From Alistipes sp. (GTDB lineage: Bacteria; Bacteroidota; Bacteroidia; Bacteroidales; Rikenellaceae), in NCBI GenBank assembly GCA_017483225.1, contig JAFULF010000010.1, positions 1 through 64,000 of the forward strand: a stretch of DNA of 64,000 nucleotides, in the 5' to 3' direction. This document shows, piece after piece, positions 18,422 through 27,462 of this stretch (the stretch's first letter is position 1; each line of letters opens with the position of its first letter). The notes under the pieces are model-generated. The model worked only from the letters and a program-made list of their open reading frames with translations. It did no database searches and had not been told where the DNA came from. Both the position numbers and the translations under genes were made by a program.

Positions 18422-20617
18422 CTAATTGCCCACCTCGCAGAGGAACTTGATGCGCACCAGACGAATCTCCTCCTCGGTGTAGTCGCTGCCCAGCTCGGCA
18501 ATAGCCTCGTCGAGCGAGTCGCTCTCGGCATCCTCCTTGAAGTAGAGGTATATATCCTCGACCTTCTCCTCATCCATATAGTTGTCCAAATAGTATTGGA
18601 TGTTGAGGCGTGTGCCCGAATTGACGATGGCCTCTATCTCGGAGAGCAACTCGTCGAATGAGAGGTTCTTCGCTCTGGCAATATCCTCGAAGTCCATCTT
18701 GCGGTCGATGGATTGGATGATGAAAATCTTGTTTCCGGCCTTGTTGGCCACCGACTTCACGACCATATCCTGCGGACGGATGATATCCTTCTCCTCCACG
18801 TAGGCCTTGATGAGCTTTATAAACTCCTCGCCGAACTTCTTGGCCTTGCCTGCACCCACGCCGGAGATGTTCTGCATCTCCTCGATGGTGATAGGGTACT
18901 GTATCGACATATCTTCGAGCGAAGGGTCTTGGAAGATGACAAATGGAGGCAGGTCGTGCTGCTTGGCAACCTTCTTGCGCAGGTCTTTGAGCATTGCGAA
19001 GAGCTCCTCGTCGGCAGCGCCGCCACCGTGTGCTGGAGCGACATCCTGCGCCCTCTCATCCTCCTCGAAGTCACGGTCCTCGGCAACCTTCACGCTCTTC
19101 GGCTTGGCGATGAACGCCTCACCCGCCTCAGTTATCGAGATGAGGCCGTAGTTCTCTATATTCTTATCTATCAGACCCATAATAAGGCCCTGACGTACAA
19201 TCGCACTCCAAAGTGCCTCCGACTTCTCGGCACCGGCACCGAAGTAGCGGTTCTTGTTGTGTCCGTAACTCTTGATGTTGGCCGTTGTCTTGCCCAGCAG
19301 CAGAGTTATGAGGTGGTCAATCTTGAACTTGTCGCCAATATCCTTCAACGCCTTCAAGGCGAGCACCAAATCCTGCGTCACATCCACACGTGGTCGAGGG
19401 TGACAGCAGTTGTCGCACGAGCCACAATTCTCCTGCGTGTACTCCTCGCCGAAGTAGTGCAGCAGCGAGTGACGGCGACACATCGAGCTCTCGGCGTATG
19501 ATTGGGTTTCCAGCAGCAACAACTTGCCAATCTCCTGCTCGGCGACCGGCTTGCCCTGCATAAACTTTTCGAGCTTCTGGATATCCTTATAACTATAAAA
19601 GGTGAGGCAGAATCCCTCGCCGCCATCACGGCCGGCACGACCTGTCTCCTGATAGTATCCCTCCAACGACTTCGGGATGTCGTAGTGGATGACAAAGCGC
19701 ACGTCGGGCTTGTCGATACCCATACCGAAGGCGATTGTTGCCACAATCACATCGACACCCTCCATCAGGAAGGCATCCTGATTGTCAGCACGTGTCTGCG
19801 CATCCATACCGGCGTGGTATGGCAGAGCCTTGATGCCGTTTGCCACCAGCAACTCCGCCAGCTCCTCCACCTTCTTGCGGCTCAGGCAGTAGATGATGCC
19901 GCTCTTGCCCGTATTCTGCTTGATGAAGCGGATGATGTCACGGTCGGGGTCGTTCTTTGGTCGCAACTCGTAGTAGAGGTTCGGGCGGTTGAACGAGGAT
20001 TTGAATACCGTGGCATCGGCCATTCCGAGGTTCTTCTGGATATCCATCTGCACCTTCGGTGTTGCGGTAGCCGTGAGTGTAATCAGCGGAGCCTGCCCGA
20101 TATCGTTGATGATAGGGCGGATTCGGCGATACTCGGGACGGAAGTCGTGACCCCACTCCGAGATACAGTGGGCCTCATCTATGGCGTAGAACGAAATCTT
20201 TATCTTGCGAAGGAAGGCGACGTTGTCCTCCTTGGTCAGTGACTCCGGAGCGAAGTAGAGCAACTTGGTCTTGCCTGCCAGGACATCCTCACGCACCTGC
20301 TGCACGGCGTTCTTGTTGAGCGACGAGTTGAGGAAGTGCGCAATGCCGGGGTTGTCGGAGAACGTGCGCATCGCATCCACCTGATTCTTCATCAGCGCAA
20401 TCAGTGGCGATATGATTATAGCGACACCCTCCATCATCAGCGCCGGAAGTTGGTAGCAGAGCGATTTTCCGCCACCCGTAGGCATCAGAACGAATGTGTC
20501 ACGGCCGGCGAGCAGATTGAGTATAACGGCCTCCTGATTCCCCTTGAAGGAGGAGAATCCGAAGTACTCTTTGAGCTTTTGATGTATTAACTCTTTGTCT
20601 GTCAGGTTTTGTGCCAT
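18422..20617 (-). CDS. recQ: ATP-dependent DNA helicase RecQ
   Basis: The 731-residue superfamily-2 helicase has Walker A MPTGGGKS (45-52), the DEAH box (147-150) followed by CISEWGHDFRPEYR, and the motif VI region YYQETGRAGRDG. A four-cysteine zinc subdomain follows, with CRRHSLLHYF and ENCGSCDNCC near 393-420. An HRDC-like domain is at about 555-625. The last 100 or so residues add a helix-rich tail, common in Bacteroidota RecQ (helix-turn-helix type). It unwinds recombination and replication intermediates. A -7 element TATCTTTG lies at 20663-20670 on the minus strand, about 46 bases upstream. Confidence 0.95.
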   Translation of the reverse strand: MAQNLTDKELIHQKLKEYFGFSSFKGNQEAVILNLLAGRDTFVLMPTGGGKSLCYQLPALMMEGVAIIISPLIALMKNQVDAMRTFSDNPGIAHFLNSSLNKNAVQQVREDVLAGKTKLLYFAPESLTKEDNVAFLRKIKISFYAIDEAHCISEWGHDFRPEYRRIRPIINDIGQAPLITLTATATPKVQMDIQKNLGMADATVFKSSFNRPNLYYELRPKNDPDRDIIRFIKQNTGKSGIIYCLSRKKVEELAELLVANGIKALPYHAGMDAQTRADNQDAFLMEGVDVIVATIAFGMGIDKPDVRFVIHYDIPKSLEGYYQETGRAGRDGGEGFCLTFYSYKDIQKLEKFMQGKPVAEQEIGKLLLLETQSYAESSMCRRHSLLHYFGEEYTQENCGSCDNCCHPRPRVDVTQDLVLALKALKDIGDKFKIDHLITLLLGKTTANIKSYGHNKNRYFGAGAEKSEALWSAIVRQGLIMGLIDKNIENYGLISITEAGEAFIAKPKSVKVAEDRDFEEDERAQDVAPAHGGGAADEELFAMLKDLRKKVAKQHDLPPFVIFQDPSLEDMSIQYPITIEEMQNISGVGAGKAKKFGEEFIKLIKAYVEEKDIIRPQDMVVKSVANKAGNKIFIIQSIDRKMDFEDIARAKNLSFDELLSEIEAIVNSGTRLNIQYYLDNYMDEEKVEDIYLYFKEDAESDSLDEAIAELGSDYTEEEIRLVRIKFLCEVGN

Positions 20618-20732
20618 TGTTCTATTTGTAGTTAGTTGTGCCTAAAACGGCAAAAACTTATTCAAAGATAGTGAAAATTTGGGAAAAAGCGATAACTTTG
20701 TAAAAAAATAAGAGAAAAAATTATTTCGATAT

Positions 20733-21497
20733 ATGCGACTCTACACAAGCGAACTGGTCAAAAAGTACAAATCGAGGACCGTCGTGGACCACGTCTCCAT
20801 AGATGTCCGTCAGGGAGAGATTGTGGGTCTGCTCGGCCCAAACGGAGCGGGAAAGACCACCTCATTCTATATGATTGTGGGCCTCATCAAGCCTAACGAT
20901 GGACGTATCTTCTTGGAGCACGACGACGGGCGGGTGGATGAACTCACCTCGCTGCCGGTGTACAAGCGTGCGCAGTTGGGTGTCAGCTATCTGGCACAGG
21001 AGGCCTCGGTATTCCGTCGTTTGAGTGTCGAGGATAACATCCGTGCGGTGTTGGAGATGACCTCCTTCACGAAGGAGTATCAGCGTGACCGTCTGGAATC
21101 GCTCATCGAGGAGTTCCGTCTGCAAAAGGTGCGCAAGAGTTATGGTAACCAGCTCTCCGGAGGAGAGCGCCGCCGCACAGAGATTGCTCGTGCCATTGCC
21201 ATCAACCCGTCGTTTATCCTGCTTGACGAGCCGTTTGCGGGTGTGGACCCGATTGCCGTGGAGGATATTCAGAGCATCGTCGCAACGCTCAAAAATAAGA
21301 ATATAGGCGTGATTATCACCGACCACAATGTCGATGAGACACTCGCCATCACCGACCGCACCTACCTGCTCTACGAGGGCAAGATTCTCAAAACGGGTAC
21401 TGCCGAGGAGTTGGCCGAGGATGAGATGGTACGTCGTGTATATCTCGGAAGTAACTTTGAGTTGAAGAAAAATCACCGTTTCGAATCAAATGGATAA
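20733..21497 (+). CDS. lptB: LPS export ABC transporter ATPase LptB
   Basis: The 254-residue ATPase has Walker [10 protein letters not shown] (35-43), a Q-loop region ending in [12 protein letters not shown], the signature [14 protein letters not shown] (from 140), Walker B ILLDEP and FAGVDPIAV, and the switch TDHNV. The [15 protein letters not shown] and GERRR segments are specific to LptB rather than to other ABC ATPases. It powers extraction of lipopolysaccharide from the inner membrane with LptFG. It overlaps aroA by 8 bases and heads a five-gene plus-strand run. A possible -7 element TAACTTTG is at 20693-20700. Confidence 0.94.
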   Translation: MRLYTSELVKKYKSRTVVDHVSIDVRQGEIVGLLGPNGAGKTTSFYMIVGLIKPNDGRIFLEHDDGRVDELTSLPVYKRAQLGVSYLAQEASVFRRLSVEDNIRAVLEMTSFTKEYQRDRLESLIEEFRLQKVRKSYGNQLSGGERRRTEIARAIAINPSFILLDEPFAGVDPIAVEDIQSIVATLKNKNIGVIITDHNVDETLAITDRTYLLYEGKILKTGTAEELAEDEMVRRVYLGSNFELKKNHRFESNG

Positions 21498-22740
21498 ATC
21501 CGTCCCCGGTGGGCGTGTCGCAGGAGTTGTCACGCCACCTTGTTCAAAAAGTTACGCACAGCGAGCCCTTGCGGCATCGCTGCTTGCCTGCGGAGAGAGC
21601 AGCCTCCGCAATATGGATTTCTGTAAAGATACCCTCTCGGCAATAGGCTGTATCGAGAGTCTGGGTGCCGAGGTTGTGCGCAAGGATGCCACGACGCTTG
21701 TCGTGCGTGGCGGCCTCTGCCCGAAGTCCGATACGCTGTTTGTCGGCGAGTCGGGCCTCTCGACACGCCTCTTCACGCCGATAGCCTCCCTCTGCAATAC
21801 CCCGCTCACTATCCGTGGCGAGGGTACTATTCTGCACCGCCCGATGGATATGATGATTGAGCCGCTGCGTGCTCTGGGTGTCTCGGTGCGTGATGGTGGG
21901 GGATACCTCCCCTTCGAGGTGTGCGGCCCTATGCGTGGCGGCGAGGTTGAGGTGGATGGCTCGGTGTCGTCGCAGTTTGTGACGGGTCTGCTGCTCTCGT
22001 TGCCTTTGGCATCGGAGGATACGGTGGTCAGGGTGCATCGTGCCGTGTCGAAGCCATACCTCGATATGACGATAGATATGGCGGCCAACTTCGGGGTGCG
22101 TATCGAACATAATGACTATACGGAGTTCTTCGTGGAGGGTGGTCAGACCTATGTGCCGGCAGATGTCGCCATCGAGGGCGATTGGAGTGCGGCGGCTATG
22201 CTGCTCGTTGCGGGTGCTGTGGCCGGCGAGGTTACGCTGCGCAATGTGTCGATGCTCTCGAAGCAGGCGGATGTCGCCATCTGCGATGCTCTGGTGCGTG
22301 CCGGAGCCGGCCTCATCAGCGATGAGAGTGCTATCACGGTGGCTCATCGTCCGTTGCAGGCCTTTGAGTTTGATGCTACGCAGTGCCCCGACCTCTTTCC
22401 GGCGTTGGCTGTTCTGGCAGCGGCGGCCGAGGGCGAGAGTATCATCGTCGGCACCTCACGCTTGGAGCATAAGGAGAGCAATCGTGCCGAGGCCATTCGC
22501 AGCGAGTTCGGTCGTCTTGGCGTGGAGGTGGATATCTCGCAGGAGAATGTTATGAAGGTGCGTGGAGGAGCCATCCGCAGTGGTGTTGAGGTGGATAGCC
22601 ACGCCGACCATCGTATGGCTATGGCTACCGCTACGGCGGCATTGCTTACTGATGGAGAGGTGCTTGTCCGTGGGGCAGAGTGCGTATCGAAGAGCTATCC
22701 GGACTTCTTCGAGGCGCTGGATTCAATACGTGTGAAATAG
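21490..22740 (+). CDS. aroA: 3-phosphoshikimate 1-carboxyvinyltransferase (EPSP synthase)
   Basis: The 416-residue enzyme transfers enolpyruvate from PEP to shikimate 3-phosphate. It has the substrate loop [13 protein letters not shown] (near 16-28, K-S-x-S/T-x-R form), [12 protein letters not shown] (near 86-97), the [13 protein letters not shown] segment (near 161-173), DHRMAMA (near 374-380) and a closing KSYPDFFE. Its start lies inside the end of lptB (8-base overlap), and aroC follows 6 bases after the stop. The two consecutive last steps to chorismate are therefore together. Confidence 0.94.
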   Translation: MDKSVPGGRVAGVVTPPCSKSYAQRALAASLLACGESSLRNMDFCKDTLSAIGCIESLGAEVVRKDATTLVVRGGLCPKSDTLFVGESGLSTRLFTPIASLCNTPLTIRGEGTILHRPMDMMIEPLRALGVSVRDGGGYLPFEVCGPMRGGEVEVDGSVSSQFVTGLLLSLPLASEDTVVRVHRAVSKPYLDMTIDMAANFGVRIEHNDYTEFFVEGGQTYVPADVAIEGDWSAAAMLLVAGAVAGEVTLRNVSMLSKQADVAICDALVRAGAGLISDESAITVAHRPLQAFEFDATQCPDLFPALAVLAAAAEGESIIVGTSRLEHKESNRAEAIRSEFGRLGVEVDISQENVMKVRGGAIRSGVEVDSHADHRMAMATATAALLTDGEVLVRGAECVSKSYPDFFEALDSIRVK

Positions 22741-22746
22741 GAGATT

Positions 22747-23733
22747 ATGCATAATAGTTTTGGAAATAAGATAAGGATGACACTCTACGGGGCCTCCCAC
22801 GCTCCGCAGATAGGTATCCGCATCGAGGGGGTGCCGCAGGGCATTGCGCTCTCTGCGGAGGATTTTGAGGCGGACCTGTCACGTCGCCGTGCAGGCGCAA
22901 AGGGCACGACGGCACGCCGTGAGAGTGACATTCCGCATATCGTGTCGGGCATCTGCGACGGGGTGACTACGGGCGAGGTGCTCGAAATCACCTTCGATAA
23001 TAGCGATACCCGCTCGCACGACTACTCGCAGTTTGAGCACCACCCACGTCCGTCACACGTGGACTTGGTCGCACGCCGTAAGTATGGTGAGGAGTTCGAC
23101 CTGCGTGGTGGCGGTATCTTCTCGGGCAGGCTTACGGCGGTGCTCGTTGCCGCAGGTGTCGTGGCGAAGAGGATTATTCCGGAGGTGAGCTTCTCGACCC
23201 GCATCGTCGAAATTGGTGGCGAGCGTGATGCCGACCGCTTTGAGGCTGTTGTTGCCGCTGCACAGGCGGATGGCGACTCCGTGGGAGGTGTTGTCGAGGT
23301 TGTCGCCGAGGGTGTCGAGGCGGGCCTTGGAGAGCCGTACTTCGACTCGGTGGAGAGCGTCATTGCACATCTGCTCTTCTCGGTGCCGGCCGTTAAGGGG
23401 GTGGAGTTCGGAAGTGGCTTCGAGGGTGTGCGCCTGCGTGGCTCACAGCGTAACGATGCCATTGTGGATGGTCGAGGAAGGACTGCAACGAATAACGAGG
23501 GGGGTATCAATGGCGGTATCGCCAACGGAAACCCGATAGTGGTGCGTGCGGCTGTGAAGCCTACGCCGAGCATCTCTCGTGCGCAGATGACCTACGACTT
23601 CGAGCAGGGAGAGCTCTCTCCGCTGATTATCAAGGGGCGACACGATGCCTGCATAACACTGCGTGCAGGGGTCGTTGTCGAGGCTGTTGTAGCCATCGCC
23701 CTTGCCGAGTTGAAAATGCAGAGCAGTAGATAG
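22747..23733 (+). CDS. aroC: Chorismate synthase, short divergent form
   Basis: The 328-residue protein aligns along its length with chorismate synthase: HNSFGNKIRMTLYGASH at the N-terminus, RPSHVDLVARRKYG, RGGGIFSGRLTA, SVPAVKGVEFGSGF, NNEGGINGGIANG, KPTPSISRAQ and GRHDACITLRA. The enzyme converts EPSP to chorismate with reduced FMN. It is about 25-35 residues shorter than the classical enzyme, and several signature blocks differ: GESHG reads GASHA, RPGHAD reads RPSHVD, and GGRxSARET reads GGIFSGRLT. Both signature histidines remain. An FSGRLTA block also occurs in some Firmicutes enzymes. Position directly after aroA supports the call. Activity is likely but should not be assumed from the motifs alone. 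Confidence 0.85.
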   Translation: MHNSFGNKIRMTLYGASHAPQIGIRIEGVPQGIALSAEDFEADLSRRRAGAKGTTARRESDIPHIVSGICDGVTTGEVLEITFDNSDTRSHDYSQFEHHPRPSHVDLVARRKYGEEFDLRGGGIFSGRLTAVLVAAGVVAKRIIPEVSFSTRIVEIGGERDADRFEAVVAAAQADGDSVGGVVEVVAEGVEAGLGEPYFDSVESVIAHLLFSVPAVKGVEFGSGFEGVRLRGSQRNDAIVDGRGRTATNNEGGINGGIANGNPIVVRAAVKPTPSISRAQMTYDFEQGELSPLIIKGRHDACITLRAGVVVEAVVAIALAELKMQSSR

Positions 23734-23735
23734 AT

Positions 23736-24569
23736 ATGGCTACCCGTAGAGAGATTGTTGCCCGTGTGCGCCGTGCCGTAGCCCCTCTGTATGAGCCACA
23801 AGAGGCGGATGCCGTGGCTCGTGAGGCTGTCTGCCGACTTACGGGTGTAAACTTTTCTCAACTTGTCACGGGCTATGACGAGGAGTGCGACGTGGCGGGG
23901 CTTGACTCTGCCGTGGCACGTCTTGCAGCGGGGTGCCCCGTGCAGTATGTTACGGGTGTCGCCGAGTTCTGCGATATGGATTTCGAGGTGTGTGAGGGGG
24001 TGCTTATACCACGCCTCGAGACGGAGGATTTGGTCCTACTCATTGAGCGGAATGTGCCTCGTGGAGCACATATCCTCGATGTCGGAACGGGTAGCGGTGC
24101 CATCGCCGTATCGTTGGCGGCACGCCTTGAAGGGGCCCGTGTCGAGGCCCTCGATATCTCGACGACGGCACTCGAAGTGGCACGCCGAAACTGCCTGAAA
24201 AATGGTGTGGAGGTGTCGCTGCACCGAGGCGATGCGCTCGCCGACTTCTCCGCTCTTGGGGAGTTTGATGCCATCGTGTCAAATCCGCCCTATGTGCCAC
24301 AATCTGACCTTGATACTATGCCACGCAATGTGCGTGATTATGAGCCTCATACGGCACTCTTTGTGCCTGATGACGATGCGCTGTGCTTCTATCGCTCCAT
24401 CGCCAAGTGCGCCTTGAAGATGCTCTGCGAGGGGGGCTCGCTCTTCTTCGAGATATACGAGCACTACGGCGAGCAGACCTGCGCTATGCTTCGAGCGATG
24501 GGCTTTAAGGATGTACAACTCTTACACGACAGATTCGATAAACCACGAATGATATGGAGCCGAAGGTAA
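23736..24569 (+). CDS. prmC: Release factor glutamine methyltransferase PrmC
   Basis: The 277-residue SAM enzyme methylates the GGQ glutamine of class I peptide release factors. It has a helical N-terminal domain, the PRLETEDLV segment, the SAM loop LDVGTGSGAIAVSLA (near 112-126) and the catalytic VSNPPYVP (near 180-187). It begins 2 bases after the aroC stop and overlaps recX by 16 bases, so it is part of the same transcript. Confidence 0.93.
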   Translation: MATRREIVARVRRAVAPLYEPQEADAVAREAVCRLTGVNFSQLVTGYDEECDVAGLDSAVARLAAGCPVQYVTGVAEFCDMDFEVCEGVLIPRLETEDLVLLIERNVPRGAHILDVGTGSGAIAVSLAARLEGARVEALDISTTALEVARRNCLKNGVEVSLHRGDALADFSALGEFDAIVSNPPYVPQSDLDTMPRNVRDYEPHTALFVPDDDALCFYRSIAKCALKMLCEGGSLFFEIYEHYGEQTCAMLRAMGFKDVQLLHDRFDKPRMIWSRR

Positions 24570-25042
24570 AGCGAACCAAGACGGCGGAGCAGGCGATGGC
24601 CTCGCTGATGAGCCTTTGTGCACGAGCCGAACGCTCGTCGGGGGATGCTCTGCGCCTGATGCGTGGCTGGGGACTCGGCGAGAGCGATGCCCGCAGAGTG
24701 CTCGACCGACTCATCGCCGCACGCTTTATCGACGATGTACGCTACGCCGAGGCCTTCGTGCGGGATAAGAGCCGTCTGGCGGGGTGGGGCGCATATAAGA
24801 TTGCCGCTGCCCTGTACCGTAAGGGCGTGGAGCGTAAGGTCGTGGATAAGGCTCTGCAACAGATAGACAGACAAGCGGGTGTCGAGCAGTTGAGGGAGTT
24901 GCTCCGTCGTAAGCTGCGAAGCATCAAGACCGCCTCTGCATCGGATGCCAAGGCGAAACTTGTTCGCTATGGTGTGGGACGAGGCTTCGCAATCTCTGAT
25001 GTCTGTGAGTGTGTTGAGGAGTTGATTGACGAGCAAGATTAG
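24554..25042 (+). CDS. recX: RecX-family regulatory protein
   Basis: The 162-residue protein is made of repeated three-helix units rich in Arg and Lys, with the RecX-like segments RLIAARFIDDVRYAEAFVRDK (near 55-75) and WGAYKIAAALYRKGVERKVVD. RecX proteins bind RecA filaments and restrain recombination. The start lies within prmC (16-base overlap). The stop overlaps the stop of the convergent gene at 25039 by 4 bases, leaving no space for a separate terminator. Confidence 0.85.
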   Translation: MEPKVKRTKTAEQAMASLMSLCARAERSSGDALRLMRGWGLGESDARRVLDRLIAARFIDDVRYAEAFVRDKSRLAGWGAYKIAAALYRKGVERKVVDKALQQIDRQAGVEQLRELLRRKLRSIKTASASDAKAKLVRYGVGRGFAISDVCECVEELIDEQD

Positions 25043-26034
25043 TCGTCGTACCCTTCGGCATCCTCCTGCCACGTATATTTGTCCTCGATGAGTCGGTTAA
25101 TCAGCACCTTCGCCAGATGACACTCCTCGCACCTTCTCTGTGCGCAATACTCCGTAGCAATTTGTAGCAACGCCTGACTCTCGAAGGCGTTGTTTGCCTT
25201 TACGCCATACTTCGCCCAGCGGCGGGTGTAGGTGTTGTTCTCCGGTGGTAACGATTCGAGTAGCGAGATAGAGTTGTAGGTCAGAGCCTGATTTCCGATA
25301 TGCACTCCGTAGGCGTATTGCAACTGCGCCACGAGGTTTATGCCGAGCAGATAACTCTTCTGCACGCCCAGACGCAGCGTGTGCTCCGTATCGGCGAGCG
25401 TGGGGAAGAGGTGCGTGGTCCAGTAGGCGGATGCGCTGACGCAGAACAGCCGCTCGACATCCATACAGCTTCGGCAGTCGAGTATCGAGTTGGTTATGAA
25501 TGGCATATTGTTAATCAGCGTGGCAATCTGCACAAGCCGTAGTACGGGGTGGTTGTACGGCATCGAGTTGCGGGTGTGCCATACGCTCACGGGCATCGTT
25601 TCGAGGGAGTGCTTGCTCTTCAAGAAGCGGAACTCCTGCCGCAGCCGAGAGGTGTATTCATCCTCCTTGCAGATGCAGAGCAGCCCCGATACGCCGAGCA
25701 ACAACGCTTCGAGCCTAAACTTCGACTCCTGCTCACGCAACACCACCCGATAGGGGAGCGTGTCGGCAAGCTGCTCGTATGCGCTGCGGTTGGCTCCGAC
25801 GTCTATCGAGCGGAGCATCACCTTGTAGAAGGTCTGGTCCCACGACTTGCACGACTCCTCGTATATCTGCATAATCTTCCGATGCTTGCGCATCATTCGG
25901 TCGTAGCCGGCATCGGTATATACACGACAGCGTTCCAGAGTGCCCATCTGTTGCAGAAATCTTCCGCAGGCGAGGCTCTCTGCGCCCTTGCTCAAATTGT
26001 GCAGGAGGTTGCTATGCTCATCCGTTCTGTTCAC
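25039..26034 (-). CDS. DUF2851-like protein lacking the usual N-terminal domain
   Basis: The 331-residue cytosolic protein is similar in pattern to the C-terminal two thirds of Bacteroidota DUF2851 proteins: SWDQTFYKVMLRSIDVGANRSAYEQLADTLP (near 64-94), FRLEALLLGVSGLL (near 106-119), PYNHPVLRLVQIATLI (near 158-173), and a late Cys pair in CAQRRCEEC. Full-length members usually have about 420-440 residues, with an N-terminal domain containing an AGPDF and VEIH region; none of that is present here. The gene starts only 12 bases after the WecA-like gene, so the missing part is not hidden upstream. The function of the family is unknown. I am moderately sure of the family. Confidence 0.6.
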   Translation of the reverse strand: MNRTDEHSNLLHNLSKGAESLACGRFLQQMGTLERCRVYTDAGYDRMMRKHRKIMQIYEESCKSWDQTFYKVMLRSIDVGANRSAYEQLADTLPYRVVLREQESKFRLEALLLGVSGLLCICKEDEYTSRLRQEFRFLKSKHSLETMPVSVWHTRNSMPYNHPVLRLVQIATLINNMPFITNSILDCRSCMDVERLFCVSASAYWTTHLFPTLADTEHTLRLGVQKSYLLGINLVAQLQYAYGVHIGNQALTYNSISLLESLPPENNTYTRRWAKYGVKANNAFESQALLQIATEYCAQRRCEECHLAKVLINRLIEDKYTWQEDAEGYDD

Positions 26035-26046
26035 ACCCTGCCACGT

Positions 26047-27210
26047 TTATAGAGCATCCACAATCTTGCGCATAAAGTCGAAGAAGGAGCGGCTTGGGCG
26101 GTGATGGCTCTTCCAGTAGCGGAGCTTTGCCATACGCTCCGGCATAACCTTGTCGAGCAGTGCGACGAAGTAGTACGTGCCGCAATCCACAAGCAACGCC
26201 ATCGCCACGACGACGTAGAACTGCGCATCGGCCGAGAGGCCTGCCTGCGAGCAGAGCCACCATACATATACTATAAGCAGGTTGAGCGTCGAAATCAGTA
26301 CGGCGGTGCCTATGTGCGAGATGCCGAGGCCGATGAACATATGGTGCAGGTGTGTCTTGTCGCCCACCAGCGGCGAGCCACCCTTGACGATGCGGGCAAT
26401 CATCACTCGCAGCGTGTCGAAGACGGGGATTGCCAGAACGGCAAATGCGAAGGCTACAAGCCCGAAGTTATGCTCTTGTGCCACAACGGCGTATGCCGGA
26501 TTGGAGATAACCTCCATCACAAATACCGAGAGCACGACACCCATAAGCAGCGAGCCTCCGTCGCCGACAAACATCTTCGACTCGATGCCGAAGGCGTTGT
26601 GCAGCAGGAACGGAATCACTGCACCTATCGAGGCGACGGCGAGAACGTAGAGAGGGTAGTCGCCCGCCTGCAAAAATATGGAGGCGAAAATCGAGCATAC
26701 GCAGATGCAGAAGATGGAGAAGAGCCCGTCGGCACCATCTATCAGGTTCAGCGCATTTATGATGCCCACCACGGCAACAACCGTCAGGAGGGTGGATGCC
26801 GTCTCCGGCAACGCATATATGCCCCACAAGCCGTGGAAGTTATTGAGCGACAGTCCGGCGATGTGGATGAGTATCAGCGCTGTGAATATCTGCATCACGA
26901 GCCTCACCTTCGGCGAGATGTCCAGTACGTCGTCCAACGCCCCTACGTATGTCATAGTCAGCATACAGCCGAAGATGACAAAGAGCGACGAGCAGTCGGT
27001 CAGGGCGCACGAGCATACCGTGCCGAGCATTATGCCGAAGAGTATGGCTATGCCTCCCAGAACGGGTACGGGGCGCACCTGCAACTTGCGGGTGTTGGGG
27101 TTATCTACAATGTTTTTGGCCTTGGCAAACCTCACCAGATAGGGGTGTATAAGTGCGACTGCGATAAACGATACGCAGAACGGTAGCAGTGTCAAGAGGA
27201 TGTTTTTCAT
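26047..27210 (-). CDS. WecA/MraY-family undecaprenyl-phosphate glycosyl-1-phosphate transferase
   Basis: The 387-residue integral membrane protein has about 11 hydrophobic segments. I use the ATG at 27210; a TTG at 27222 would sit almost on the predicted transcription start. It has the metal/substrate ALDD (91-94), the NALNLIDGADGL block (152-163) and a later HLHH (KTHLHHMF), the His-rich loop typical of WecA-type enzymes rather than MraY. It probably links UDP-N-acetylhexosamine to undecaprenyl phosphate, the first step of O-antigen or other surface polymer synthesis. The DUF2851-like gene follows 12 bases downstream. No other polysaccharide genes adjoin it. Confidence 0.87.
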   Translation of the reverse strand: MKNILLTLLPFCVSFIAVALIHPYLVRFAKAKNIVDNPNTRKLQVRPVPVLGGIAILFGIMLGTVCSCALTDCSSLFVIFGCMLTMTYVGALDDVLDISPKVRLVMQIFTALILIHIAGLSLNNFHGLWGIYALPETASTLLTVVAVVGIINALNLIDGADGLFSIFCICVCSIFASIFLQAGDYPLYVLAVASIGAVIPFLLHNAFGIESKMFVGDGGSLLMGVVLSVFVMEVISNPAYAVVAQEHNFGLVAFAFAVLAIPVFDTLRVMIARIVKGGSPLVGDKTHLHHMFIGLGISHIGTAVLISTLNLLIVYVWWLCSQAGLSADAQFYVVVAMALLVDCGTYYFVALLDKVMPERMAKLRYWKSHHRPSRSFFDFMRKIVDAL

Positions 27211-27233
27211 ACGTTTGGTCAAGTATTGGATAA

Positions 27234-27263
27234 CAAAGATAGTGAAAAATTGGATAAAAACAA
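27234..27263 (-). promoter_or_regulatory. Promoter of the WecA-like gene
   Basis: On the minus strand TTG (27261-27263), 19 bases, then TATCTTTG (27234-27241), ending 23 bases upstream of the ATG at 27210. The position argues for that ATG over the upstream TTG codon. Confidence 0.7.
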
Positions 27264-27462
27264 CCCTGTGGGGTCTTTATATGGATAGGTCGGCGGAGCA
27301 AAGACTAAAAGCGGGGGAGAGAAGGGGCGTTTATGCTGAGAAAAGATGGTGTTTTGTGTAAAAATATTGGAAAAGTAATACCACTTTCCCGAAAAAGAAC
27401 TAACTTTGTGTGAGTAATCGGAAACCTTAATCGAAACCTATAAAACTAAACATAATAAAACG

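Noticed and set aside
20678..20700. TTTG and TAACTTTG upstream of lptB as a full promoter
   Set aside because: The spacing is only 11 bases instead of 19-20, so only the -7 element is kept as possible.
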